In this document: positions 1 through 9,892 of the stretch, piece after piece | Layout: every line of letters starts with the position of its first letter | Numbering within the stretch: the first letter of the stretch is position 1 | Assembly (NCBI RefSeq): GCF_038502225.1 | Contig: NW_027196492.1 | Coordinates: 25,226-89,225, forward strand | From: Cherax quadricarinatus | Taxonomy: Eukaryota > Arthropoda > Malacostraca > Decapoda > Parastacidae | Direction of reading: 5' to 3' | DNA length: 64,000 nucleotides | The notes under the pieces: model-generated | Seen by the model: only the letters and a program-made list of their open reading frames with translations | Database searches by the model: none | What the model was told of the DNA's origin: nothing | Position numbers and translations under genes: made by a program

Positions 1-270
1 AGAATGTCTTAGGGGACACAGATAGACTCCTGGACACATGAACCTGGGGAAGACTTAGTGTAGGATGGGAAGTGTAGGATAGGAAGTTTAGAATAGGAAG
101 AGTAGGATAGAAAGTGAAGAAGGGAGAATATCTGAGGGGACACAGATGGACTCCTGGACACATGAACCTGGGGAAGACTTAGTTGCAAGATTACTGAGTG
201 TAGGATAGGAAGTGAAGAAGGGAGAATATCTGAGGGGACACATGAACCTGGGGAAACCATCAAAAACACA
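1..270. repeat. Degenerate tandem repeat, about 50-100 bp units
   Basis: Phrases such as 'ctcctggacacatgaacc', 'ggggaagactta' and 'gtaggataggaag' recur two to four times in the first 260 bases with variable spacing. Short open frames here are by-products of the repeat. No coding or RNA signal is seen, and the array probably continues to the left of the window. Confidence 0.6.
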
Positions 271-311
271 GTAAGTGGACCTTAAAGACGAACTACGTGC
301 CTCCACTTTGC

Positions 312-392
312 AAGGTCTGGTAACTCAGTGGCTGACAGTGGTAATATGCTCAGTGTTTCACCTGGATCAATCCCGGCAGGTTTCCTGACACT
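312..392 (+). repeat. Possible tRNA-derived SINE head
   Basis: A segment resembling a pol III internal promoter is visible. The box A-like 'ggtaactcagtgg' lies at about 318-330 and the box B-like 'tggatcaatcc' at about 363-373, at the spacing expected of a tRNA-related sequence. I cannot fold a clean cloverleaf, so this is more likely a decayed tRNA-derived SINE than a tRNA gene. It directly precedes the 35-bp minisatellite. Confidence 0.3.
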
Positions 393-399
393 TGTTGCT

Positions 400-900
400 C
401 CTGTTCACCTAGTAGTAAGTAGTTATTGCTATCACTTGTTCACCTAGTAGTAAGTAGTTATTGTTATCACTTGTTCACCTAGTAGTAAGTAGTTATTGTT
501 ATCACTTGTTCACCTAGTAGTGAGTAGTTATTGTTATCACTTGTTTACCTTGTAGAGAGTAGTTATTGTTATCACTTGTTCACCTAGTAGTAAGTAGTTA
601 TTGCTATCACATGTTCACCTAGTAGTGAGTAGTTATTGCTATCACTTGTTCATCTAGTAGTGAGTAGTTATTGTTATCACTTGTTTACCTAGTAGTGAGT
701 AGTTATTGTTATCACTTGTTCGCCTAGTAGTGAGTAATGATTGTTATCACTTGTTCACCTAGTGGTAAGTAGTTATTGTTATCACTTGTTCACCTAGTAG
801 TAAGTAGTTATTGTTATCACATGTTCACCTAGTAGTGAGTAGTTATTGTTATCACTTGTTCACCTAGTGTTAAATAGTTATTGTTATCACTTGTTCACAG
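400..900. repeat. 35-bp minisatellite, left block
   Basis: About 14 tandem copies of a 35-bp unit containing 'cacctagtagtaagtagtta' followed by 'ttgttatcacttgtt'. Copies differ at a few sites (taag/tgag, attgtt/attgct). The same unit resumes at 1541, after a block of a different minisatellite. Confidence 0.9.
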
Positions 901-1540
901 TAACAGAGAAGACCAGTACAGTAACACAGAAGAACGAGTACACTACTACAGAAGACCAGTACAGTAACACAGAAGAACGGGTACACTACTACAGAAGACC
1001 AGTACAGTAACACAGAAGAACGGGTACACTACTACAGAAGACCAGTACAGTAACACAGAAGAACGGGTACACTACTACAGAAGACCAGTACAGTAACACA
1101 GAAGAACGGGTACACTACTACAGAAGACCAGTACAGTAACACAGAAGAACGGGTACACTACTACAGAAGACCAGTACAGTAACACAGAAGAACGGGTACA
1201 CTAGTACTACAGAAGACCAGTACAGTAACACAGAAGAACGGGTACAGTACAGTAACAGAGAAGACCAGCATAGTAACAGAGAAGACCAATACGGTAACAG
1301 AGAAGACCAGTACAGTAACACAGAAGAACGGGTACACTACTACAGAAGACCAGTACAGTAACACAGAAGAACGGGTACACTACTACAGAAGACCAGTACA
1401 GTAACACAGAAGAACGGGTACACTACTACAGAAGACCAGTACAGTAACACAGAAGAACGGGTACAGTACAGTAACAGAGAAGACCAGCATAGTAACAGAG
1501 AAGACCAATACGGTAACAGAGATGACCAGTACAGAACAGT
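898..1540. repeat. 21/43-bp 'cagtaacacagaagacc' minisatellite block
   Basis: Tandem copies of 'acagtaacacagaagac' plus 'cagt', alternating with 'agaacgggtacactactac', give a higher-order unit of about 43 bp. The block interrupts the 35-bp array, both joins falling near 'ttgttcac/agtaac'. The same sequence family forms the larger arrays at 24506-26330, 27119-27350 and 31501-31797. Open frames across it arise from the repeat and are not genes. Confidence 0.9.
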
Positions 1541-2020
1541 AACACTTGTTCACCTAGTGTTAAGTAGTTATTGTTATCACTTGTTCACCTAGCAGTGAGT
1601 AGTTAATGTTATCACATGTTTACCTAGTAGTGAGTAGTTATTGTTATCACATGTTTACCTAGTAGTGAGTAGTTATTGTTATCACTTGTTCACCTAGTGT
1701 TAAATAGTTATTGTTATCACTTGTTCACCTAGTAGTTAGAAATTATTGTTATCACTTGTTCACCTAGTGTTAAGTAGTTATTGTTATCACTTATTCACCT
1801 AGTAAGTTATTGTTATCACTTGTTCACCTAGTAAGTTATTGTTATCACTTGTTCACCTAGTAGTGAGTAGTTATTATCACTTGTTCACCTAGTGTTAAGT
1901 AGTTATTGTTATCACTTGTTCACCTAGTAGTAAGTAATTATCACTTGTTCACCTAGTAGTAAGTAGTTGTTATCACTTGTTCACCTAGTAGTAAGTAGTT
2001 ATTGTTATCACTTATTCAGC
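1541..2020. repeat. 35-bp minisatellite, right block
   Basis: Continuation of the 35-bp array of 400-900, more degenerate, with several shortened units lacking part of 'agtagtaag' (for example near 1800-1860). It ends beside the 3' end of the RTE fragment. Confidence 0.85.
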
Positions 2021-2150
2021 TGGCTGGATCCCGTCAACAATGTCTGTCAGCTGGTCTGTAATAATTGTATCATGTACTTTTAGTAATGTCAGATTATTAT
2101 TATAATTATTATTATTGTTTTTTATTTTTTTATTAACACATCGTCGGTTC

Positions 2151-2487
2151 CCCACCAAGGCAGTGTGACCCACCAAGGCAGGGTGACCCACCAAGGCAGG
2201 GTGACCCACCAAGGCAGGGTGACCCACCAAGGCAGGGTGACCCACCAAGGCAGGGTGACCCACCAAGGCAGGGTGACCCACCAAGGCAGGGTGACCCACC
2301 AAGGCAGGGTGACCCACCAAGGCAGGGTGACCCACCAAGGCAGGGTGACCCACCAAGGCAGGGTGACCCACCAAGGCAGGGTGACCCACCAAGGCAGGGT
2401 GACCCACCAAGGCAGGGTGACCCACCAAGGCAGGGTGACCCACCAAGGCAGGGTGACCCACCAAGGCAGGGTGACCCACCAAGGCAG
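2151..2487. repeat. 18-bp minisatellite derived from the RTE 3' UTR
   Basis: About 18.7 nearly perfect copies of 'cccaccaaggcagggtga'. The same words occur once in the 3' UTR of the long RTE copy at about 33917-33935 ('cccaccaaggcagggtgg'), so the unit is a local amplification of the LINE tail. The unit has no stop in several frames, which produces long spurious open frames on both strands. Confidence 0.95.
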
Positions 2488-2881
2488 TCTTGCCAGAGGC
2501 GCACTCACACCACAGTTATGAAATTGCAACACTAACACCCCTCCTTCAGAGTGTTGGCTCTGTACTTTACATCTCCAGGACTCAAGTCCGGTCTGCCAGT
2601 TTCCCTGAATCCCTTCATAAATGTTACCTTGCTCACACTCAACATACATGTATGCTTGCTAGAAGTCCAAGCATCTCACTCACAAAACCTCCTTTATCCC
2701 CTGCCTCCAACTCCTCCTAGGCCGACCCCGACCTCGCCACCCCTCCACTATAGATTTATACTCTCTCGAAGCCATTCTACTTCGTTCCATCCTCTCTACA
2801 TGTTTTGGTAATCCCGCACCTTCTCCTAATTTCCATACTACGGATTCTCTACATTGACCTTAGATATTACATCTCCACTGT

Positions 2882-4307
2882 CTCCAGTCTTCTTGCTGCA
2901 ACATTCACCACTCAGGCTTCACACTGTCTCCAGTCTTCTTGCTGCAACATTCACCACTCATGCTTCACACTGTCTCCAGTCTTCTTGCTGCAACATTCAC
3001 CACTCATGCTTCACACTGTCTCCAGTCTTCTTGCTGCAACATTCACCACTCAGGCTTCACACTGTCTCCAGTCTTCTTGCAGCAACATTCACCACTCAGG
3101 CTTCACACTGTCTCCAGTCTTCTTGCTGCAACATTCACCACTCAGGCTTCACACAGTCTCCAGTCTTCTTGCTGCAACATTCACCACTCAGGCTTCACAC
3201 AGTCTCCAGTCTTCTTGCTGCAACATTCACCACTCAGGCTTCACACAGTCTCCAGTCTTCTTGCTGCAACATTCACCACTCATGCTTCACACTGTCTCCA
3301 GTCTTCTTGCTGCAACATTCACCACTCATGCTTCACACTGTCTCCAGTCTTCTTGCTACAACATTCACCACTCAGGCTTCACACTGTCTCCAGTCTTCTT
3401 GCTACAACATTCACCACTCAGGCTTCACACTGTCTCCAGTCTTCTTGCTGCAACATTCACCACTCAGGCTTCACACTGTCTCCAGTCTTCTTGCTGCAAC
3501 ATTCACCACTCAGGCTTCACACTGTCTCCAGTCTTCTTGCTGCAACATTCACCACTCATGCTTCACACTGTCTCCAGTCTTCTTGCTGCAACATTCACCA
3601 CTCATGCTTCACACTGTCTCCAGTCTTCTTGCTGCAACATTCACCACTCATGCTTCACACTGTCTCCAGTCTTCTTGCTGCAACATTCACCACTCATGCT
3701 TCACACTGTCTCCAGTCTTCTTGCTGCAACATTCACCACTCAGGCTTCACACTGTCTCCAGTCTTCTTGCTGCAACATTCACCACTCAGGCTTCACACTG
3801 TCTCCAGTCTTCTTGCTGCAACATTCACCACTCATGCTTCACACTGTCTCCAGTCTTCTTGCTACAACATTCACCACTCATGCTTCACACTGTCTCCAGT
3901 CTTCTTGCTGCAACATTCACCACTCAGGCTTCACACTGTCTCCAGTCTTCTTGCTGCAACATTCACCACTCAGGCTTCACACTGTCTCCAGTCTTCTTGC
4001 TGCAACATTCACCACTCAGGCTTCACACTGTCTCCAGTCTTCTTGCTGCAACATTCACCACTCATGCTTCACACTGTCTCCAGTCTTCTTGCTACAACAT
4101 TCACCACTCATGCTTCACACTGTCTCCAGTCTTCTTGCTGCAACATTCACCACTCAGGCTTCACACTGTCTCCAGTCTTCTTGCTGCAACATTCACCACT
4201 CAGGCTTCACACTGTCTCCAGTCTTCTTGCTGCAACATTCACCACTCAGGCTTCACACTGTCTCCAGTCTTCTTGCTGCAACACTCACCACCCATGCTTC
4301 ACACCCA
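2882..4307. repeat. 46-bp minisatellite derived from RTE coding sequence, 31 units
   Basis: Unit starts fall at 2882, 2928 and so on to 4262, exactly 30 steps of 46 bp with no length change. The unit begins 'ctccagtcttcttgctgcaa' and ends 'cttcacactgt'. The ancestral single copy is recognisable at 34486-34535 in the intact RTE gene. Variation is confined to a few sites (cag/cat before 'gcttcac', tgc/tac in 'cttgctgcaac'). Because 46 is 1 modulo 3 and no frame of the unit has a stop, all three plus frames stay open for about 1.4 kb. These frames are not genes. Confidence 0.95.
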
Positions 4308-4564
4308 TACAAGATCATCGGTATAACTATACTCTCATACATTCCCATCTTTGCTTCCATGGATAATGTTGTTAGTCTCCACAGACTCCTCAATGCACCA
4401 CTCACATTTTTCCCCTCGTTAATTCTACGATTGAATGACAATAAAAATACAGAAAAAATGTAAGTTAGAAGTATTCCAGGAAGACTTGACCTGGTGACTC
4501 AACAAACTTTACCTCCTGATGATTGTTAGGTAAGACACATATGCAACACTTAGACAACTTTATT

Positions 4565-4602
4565 CCGAAACGTTTCGCCTACACAGTAGGCTTCTTCAGT
4601 CG
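4565..4602 (-). ncRNA. Hammerhead ribozyme-like motif, PLE type
   Basis: Read on the minus strand: stem I 'cga', core 'ctgaaga', stem II 'gccta'/'taggc', core 'gaaa', minimal stem III 'acgt', then U and stem I partner 'tcg'. Penelope-like elements are known to carry such minimal hammerheads in their terminal repeats. Self-cleavage is inferred, not shown. Confidence 0.7.
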
Positions 4603-4786
4603 AATACAGAAAATAGGCAGGAACAGTAGAGATGTGAAGACGATGTAATCAGTCCATCACCCTTGTAGTCGTAGAATTTGAGGTTGTCAGTCCCTCGGCC
4701 TGGAGAAGTTCAGTTCCATAGTCAGGAACTATCTGAAGATCAAGCGACAGTGCGGAGACTTAAATACTGTCAGAAGGAGAGGTGCA

Positions 4787-4830
<44 letters not shown>

Positions 4831-4945
4831 AGAATGTAACCACTGAGAGGTCATGTCCCTCTCAGATCCAACACTTCTCACTTGAAAAGCTTGTCCAAGG
4901 TGTTTTCTGTACCAAGATGCCATGTGTTGCAGTGTCTGACAAGAT

Positions 4946-5041
4946 GAACATCAAAATGGTATACAATACCGACAGGTTGTTAGGTAAGACACATATGTCT
5001 TACCTAACAACCTGTCGGTATTGTATACCATTTTGATGTTC
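4946..5041. repeat. Perfect palindrome, 46-bp arms with 4-bp spacer
   Basis: Arm 4946-4991 is repeated in inverted orientation at 4996-5041 around the spacer 'cata'. The arm is the terminal segment of the PLE repeat (words 'ataccgacaggttgttagg'), so the palindrome is two PLE ends joined head to head. Confidence 0.9.
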
Positions 5042-5967
5042 ACCTCCTGATGATACAACTTGGCCACCAAGCTTCCTACCTTCTTTTATATTTTTTTTTC
5101 TTGGTAGAGAGGGTTGTTATATTATGCTTTGCTATATTAATAAGATATTAACATAACCGACACGATAGAAAAGTAGACACACATGCAATATAATAATAAT
5201 AAACTATACAAGATTAGTGTCACAAGTGACATGGTCCTTAGGCAAATAGATAAATTAAATCCTAACAAATTCCCAGACCCTGATGAACTGTACGCAAGGG
5301 TTCTAAAGGAATGTAAAGAGGAGCTTAACAAACCTTTGGCTAATCTTTTCAATATATCACTATAGACTGGCATGGCGCCAGATAAGTGGAAAATGGCAAA
5401 TGTGATACCTATTTTCAAAGCAGGTGACAGGTCCTTAGCTTCGAACTGTAGACCAATAAGCCCAACCTCCATAGTGAAAAATTTATGGAATCAATAATTG
5501 CCGAGGCAGTTCGTAGCCACAATGAAAAGCAGAAATTAATCAACGAATCTCAGCTTGGTTTTACAAAGGTGCATTCCTGCCTTACAAATTTATTAACTTT
5601 TTTCACTAGGGTATTTGAGGAGGTAGATCATGGTAACGAATATGATATTGTGTATATGGACTTCAGTAAGGCTTTTGACAGGGTCCCACATCAGAGACTT
5701 TCGAGGAAAATTATGGCTCATGGAATAGGAGAATTGTTTTCTAGATAGAGGCATGGTTGTCAAATAGGCAGCAGAGAGTTTGCAAAAATGGGGAGAAATC
5801 AGAGTAGGAAAGCGTCACGAGCCGTGTTCCACAGGGCCGCCTATTGTTCACAATCTACATAAACGACATTGATGAGGGCATAAAGAGCGACATGAGCAAG
5901 TGTGCCGATGACACCAAAATAGGCCGTCGAATTCATTCTGACGAGGACATTAGAGCACTCCAGGAAG

Positions 5968-6256
5968 TTAAGACACATGTGCAACATCTGGATATCTTTA
6001 TTGTAGACGTTTCGCCATCCAGTGGCTTTATCAATACAGATTCTAGGACATAATAGGAAGACAGTAGAACTATAACTCCAAGGCCGAGGGACTGATTACC
6101 TCATCTTTTGTATATAGTTCTACTGTCTTCCTATTATGTCCTAGAATTTGTATTGATAAAGCCACTGGATGGCGAAACGTCTACAATAAAGATATCCAGA
6201 TGTTGCACATGTGTCTTAACTTTCATATTGTCGGTATTTTATACCTTTCTTGCACA
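5968..6256. mobile_element. Fold-back PLE insertion with 11-bp TSD
   Basis: Two inverted copies of a short PLE terminal repeat sit between direct copies of 'actccaggaag' (5957-5967 and 6257-6267), which is CR1 coding sequence. The left arm is minus oriented (hammerhead-like motif about 6005-6037) and the right arm plus oriented (about 6147-6185). The centre holds a single-copy stretch with 'gaccgag'-like words at about 6085. No coding sequence. Confidence 0.9.
6147..6187 (+). ncRNA. Hammerhead ribozyme-like motif, UUGAUAA variant
   Basis: Stem I 'ttgta', core 'ttgataa' in place of CTGANGA, stem II 'gcca'/'tggc', core 'gaaa', stem III 'acgt', then C and stem I partner 'tacaa'. The C3-to-U and G8-to-A changes compensate each other, and stem I pairs over 5 bp. 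The inverted copy lies at about 6000-6040 on the minus strand. Confidence 0.65.
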
Positions 6257-7169
6257 ACTCCAGGAAGATTTGAATAGACTGATGCAGTGGCAGATGCAAT
6301 TTAATATAGACAAATGCAAAGTTGCAAATGTTGGACAGGAAAATAACCATGCCATATATAAAATAAATAATGTAGATCTTTACGGATAGTGAAAAAGATT
6401 TAGGAGTTCTGGTTAGCAGTAATCTGAAACCAGGACAACAGTGCATAAGTGTTCGCAATAAAGCTAACTGAATTCTTGGCTTCATATCAAGAAGCAAAAC
6501 TAATAGGAGTCCTCAGGTTGTTCTTTAAATCTATACATCCTTGGTTAGGCCTCATTTAGATTATGCTGCACAGTTCTGGTCACCGTATTACAGAATGGAT
6601 ATAAATGCTCTGGAAAGCATACTAAGGAGGATGACAAAGTTGATCCCATGTATCAGAAATCTTCCCTATGACGATATACTGAGGGCCCTGAATCTGCATT
6701 TTCTAGAAAGTCGTAGAATGAGGGCGGATATGATTGAGGTGTATAAATTGAAGACAGGAATAAATGAAGGGGATGTAATAACGAGCTGAAAATATCTAGC
6801 CTAGACAGGACTCGTAGCAATGGTTTTAAGTTGGAAAAATTCAGATTCAGGAAGGATATAAGATAGTACTGGTTTGGTAATAGAGTTGTGGATGAGTGGA
6901 ACAAACTCCCGAGTACAGTTATAGAGGGTAAAACGTTGTGTAGTTTTAAAAATAGGTTAGATAAATACATGAGTGGGTGTGGGTGGGTGTGAGTTGGACC
7001 TGATTAGCTTGTGCTACTAGGTCAGTTGCCGTGTTCCTTCCTTAAGTGAATGTGACCTGACCTGACTAGGTTGGGACATTGCCTTAAGCCGGTAGGAGAC
7101 TTGGACCTGCCTCGCATGTGCCAGAAGGCCTGCTGCAGTGTTCCTTCTTATGTTCTTATGTTCTTATAA

Positions 7170-7560
7170 CGCGATTCTTTATAGACAACGTTCCTAACAC
7201 AAGTCACACACAGATCTACCTAAGCAGGTACGTGAGTATATATAGGCAGCATAATGATGTGAAGAGTCAGGTGGAGAATGTTGAAGTTGATTGCTCAGAA
7301 GAGATTGGAGTTGAGAAAGACCTACCCAGCATGGGTCAGTAGGTTTGTTGTAATAAAGTTGGTAGAATTACCGACAATATGTAAAGTAAAAGGACACAAG
7401 TGCAACTAATGTGACATTTATTGTGGCAACGTTTCGCTCTCCAGGAGCTTTATCAAGCCATTACAAACAATACACGGACACAGAGGGTATATAAAGGCTC
7501 AGCGTGAGGTGCAATACTAGTGAGATACCATTTCGATGTTCACTAGTGGTAGTAGTAGTA
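7170..7560 (-). mobile_element. PLE terminal-repeat remnants
   Basis: Two decayed minus-oriented PLE ends. The first (about 7170-7340) keeps 'agtcacacacagatctacct' and related words found at 14840-14870. The second (7365-7545) has 'aaagtaaaaggacacaagtg' and a hammerhead-like core at about 7425-7460 (minus strand: 'ttgataa', 'gagagcgaaacgttg'), followed by a short (GTA)n run at 7546-7578. No coding sequence. Confidence 0.7.
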
Positions 7561-7639
7561 GTAGTAGTAGTGGTAGTGACAAAAGTAATACAATATGATA
7601 GAGCAATTAATTCGTACATGAGTAAAAGGATAAAAAAGC

Positions 7640-8875
7640 TATTATTTGGGTAACATAAAATTTTCTCTCGGTTTTTACACAGGAAGACACTAATAATATT
7701 CCGGTAATTAATTTTTATAGTGGGCCAGAAGAAGATAAATTATGTAACATCACAGTCACTAGTGAAATGGTTGTGAAGCAGATAGACCGACTGAAGCAAA
7801 ATAAGTCACCGGGTCCTGATGAGGTTTTTTCAAGGGTTCTTAAGGAATGCAAAATGGAAGTCTGTGAACCATTAACTAATATTTTTAATTTATCTCTTCA
7901 AACAGGTGTAGTGTCTGATATGTGGAAGATGGCTAATGTAATTCCTATTTTTAAAACAGGGGACAAGTCGTTACCGTCAAATTACCGCCCAATAAGCCTG
8001 ACCTCAATTGTAGGCAAATTACTAGAGTCAATTATAGCTGAGATTATAAGAAGCCATCTCGATAAGCATAGCTTGATTAATGATACTCAGCATGGATTCA
8101 CAAGAGGCCGGTCTTGTCTAGCTAATTTATTAACTTTCTTCAGTAAAGCTTTTGAGGCTGTTGACCATGATAAAGAATTTGATATTATTTACTTAGATTT
8201 TAGTAAGGCATTTGATAGAGTTCCGCACCAAAGACTGTTGAAGAAAGTAGCAGCTCATGGCATTGGGGGAAGGGTGCTCTCGTGGATCGAGTCATGGCTC
8301 ACAGACAGGAAGCAGAGAGTGTCCATAAATGGGGTTAAATCTGAGTGGGGATCAGTAAAAAGTGGCGTTCCACAGGGATCAGTCTTGGGCCCGTTGTTGT
8401 TTATAATATATATCAATGATCTTGATGAAGGAATTACTAGTGATATGAGCAAATTCGCCGATGACACGAAGATAGGTAGGATAATTGATTCAAACGTAGA
8501 TGTTAGGGAACTTCAGGAGGATTTAGACAAACTTTACTCTTGGTCAGAAAAGTGGCAGATGCAGTTCAATGTAGATAAATGCAAGGTTCTGAAGCTCGGG
8601 AGTGTCCATAACCCTAGCACTTATAAGTTAAATAATGTAGAACTTAGCCATACAGATTGCGAAAAGGACTTGGGGGTTATGGTAAGCAGCAACCTTAAAC
8701 CAAGACAGCAATGCCTAAGCGTACGTAATAAGGCAAATAGATTACTGGGATTTATATCAAGAAGTGTAAGCAACAGAAGTCCAGAGGTCATACTGCAGCT
8801 TTATACATCATTAGTAAGGCCTCACCTAGATTATGCAGCTCAATTCTGGTCTCCATATTACAGAATGGACAGGTG
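7640..8875 (+). pseudogene. CR1-B LINE fragment: reverse transcriptase domain
   Basis: An internal piece of a CR1-type non-LTR retrotransposon. The open frame 7767-8876 encodes most of the RT domain: 'ANVIPIFKTGDK' and '[13 protein letters not shown]', '[17 protein letters not shown]', '[13 protein letters not shown]', and the catalytic 'FADDTKIG' near 8455. The frame is intact but both ends are missing: no endonuclease domain and no 3' UTR. It is almost identical to the matching part of the neighbouring full-length copy (11235-12210 and 16919-17120), which suggests a recent duplication. At 8876 it joins the 5' region of that neighbour directly. Confidence 0.85.
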
Positions 8876-8911
8876 AAGACCTGTTTGTGTGCTCTCTGTG
8901 AATCTGTACCA

Positions 8912-9878
8912 GGATGCCCTCTCTTGAGCAACTTTACCAGCAGCTGAGAGAAGAGCTCAGAGTTGCTAAGATGGAGATAGGCGATTAACGGAGAAGAACA
9001 AGAGAATTCGTAGTAATCCTTCTGTTGTGAGTCCCCAGGTTAAGAGGGGAGCTTGGTCAGTGGCCGGGCAACATGGAACCAAGCTGAAGATCAAGAAAAC
9101 GGTTGGAGAGGCAGAAACAACGAGAAACCAGAAGACTACCGTGGAAACTTCCAACTCATTCTCGGTGCTACCTGACGAATGTGAGTGTTCTACTGGGAAT
9201 GCCACAACGAGCACCAAAGAAGCATTGGCAGACGTGAGTAAGACATCCCTAGAAACCCCAACGAAGACCATCGAGAACGTCTTGACGAATTCTACAAGTG
9301 GTGTAATGCTACCTGGCGAATGTGAGTCGACTACTCGGAGCATCACGATGGACGACGCCAAGGAAGGTAAAAACATTGTTGTTGTTGGGGATAGCCAGAT
9401 TAGGTACATGGATAGGGCATTCTGCTTGAAGGATAGGAGTAGGAGGCAGAGAGTGTGTTTTCCTGGGGCTGGGATGAAGGATATTGTTAGCCGTCTGGAT
9501 GACATCATGAGAGGTAATGGGAGCAATCCTATTATCTGTCTCAGTGCTGGAGGCAACGATGTTGGCAGACGTAGGAGTGAGGACCTGATTAGCAGGTATA
9601 GGTCAGCAATAGAGATAATTAGGAGGAAGGGTGGGAAACCTGTCATATGTGGCATTTTGCCAAGGACAGGAGTTGGAAATGAATGGTTGTCCAGAGCAAT
9701 TGGTGTCAATTGCTGGCTAGACAAATACTGTAAGGAAAATGCGGTAACATTCATTGACAACTGGGACCTCTTCTATGGCAGAAATGACATGTATGCCAGG
9801 GATGGGGTTCACTTATCTAGGTATGGGGTGGGAGCACTGGCCAACGCAGTGGAGGGAGCTGTTAGGTCTTTAAACTAG
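8912..9878 (+). pseudogene. CR1-B ORF1: esterase-domain protein (one frameshift)
   Basis: First ORF of a CR1-type LINE. The best start is the ATG at 8912, opening a leucine- and glutamate-rich N-terminus that could be a coiled coil. A frame change is needed near 8980 to join the long frame that runs to 9878. The C-terminal half is an SGNH-hydrolase/esterase-like domain: block I 'VVGDSQIRYMDRAF' near 9377-9420, block III 'LSAGGNDVG' near 9540, block V 'DGVHLS' near 9802-9820. Esterase domains are established in ORF1 of CR1-like elements, where ORF1 is thought to act in the ribonucleoprotein particle. A closely related ORF1 is open at 27452-28453. ORF2 starts 15 bases downstream. Confidence 0.8.
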
Positions 9879-9892
9879 GAATAGTTAGTGGT

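Larger units (their letters stand above)
2095..4445 (-). pseudogene. RTE-clade LINE fragment, swollen by two internal minisatellites
   Basis: A minus-strand fragment of the non-LTR retrotransposon whose long copy lies at 33897-37075. Segment 2488-2880 corresponds to 33960-34485 and segment 4262-4440 to 34486-34680. The minus-strand translation near 4441-4253 keeps reverse-transcriptase C-terminal motifs such as 'GALRSLWR' and 'LYGCEAWV', which match the long copy. Frame is lost and most of the element is absent. Two internal stretches have expanded into tandem arrays: an 18-bp unit from the 3' UTR (2151-2487) and a 46-bp unit from the RT C-terminal coding region (2882-4307). The 3' end abuts an AT-rich (ATT)n stretch at 2090-2115. 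Confidence 0.8.
4524..5041 (-). mobile_element. Penelope-like element terminal-repeat insertion with 13-bp TSD
   Basis: The insertion is flanked by a 13-bp direct duplication 'acctcctgatgat' (4511-4523 and 5042-5054). It consists of a minus-oriented PLE terminal repeat with a hammerhead-like motif at 4567-4602, a (GTA)n microsatellite at 4789-4829, and a near-perfect palindrome at 4946-5041 that ends the element. No RT or endonuclease coding sequence remains. Open frames inside it are incidental. Confidence 0.85.
5200..7165 (+). pseudogene. Decayed CR1-A LINE (RT domain and 3' end)
   Basis: A 5'-truncated non-LTR retrotransposon related to the full CR1-A copy at 27452-31500. Reverse-transcriptase blocks are readable in broken frames: '[16 protein letters not shown]' near 5655-5703, 'ADDTKIGRRIHS' near 5905-5940, 'SLVRPHLDYAAQFWSPYYRM' near 6537-6597. 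Several stops and frameshifts are present; the coding sequence near 5830 lacks the usual block between 'VPQG' and 'LLFT'. It ends with the family's 3' UTR and a short 'ttcttatg' repeat at about 7145-7165, the 8-bp tail repeat typical of CR1 elements. A PLE fold-back interrupts it at 5968-6256. Confidence 0.85.

Noticed and set aside
400..2487. Regularly spaced repeats that might suggest a CRISPR array
   Set aside because: Units are contiguous with no unique spacers, no cas genes are present, and the sequence is eukaryotic.
2805..4463. Three overlapping plus-strand frames of 475-552 codons
   Set aside because: All read the same 46-bp RTE-derived unit in rotating frames; no independent coding evidence.
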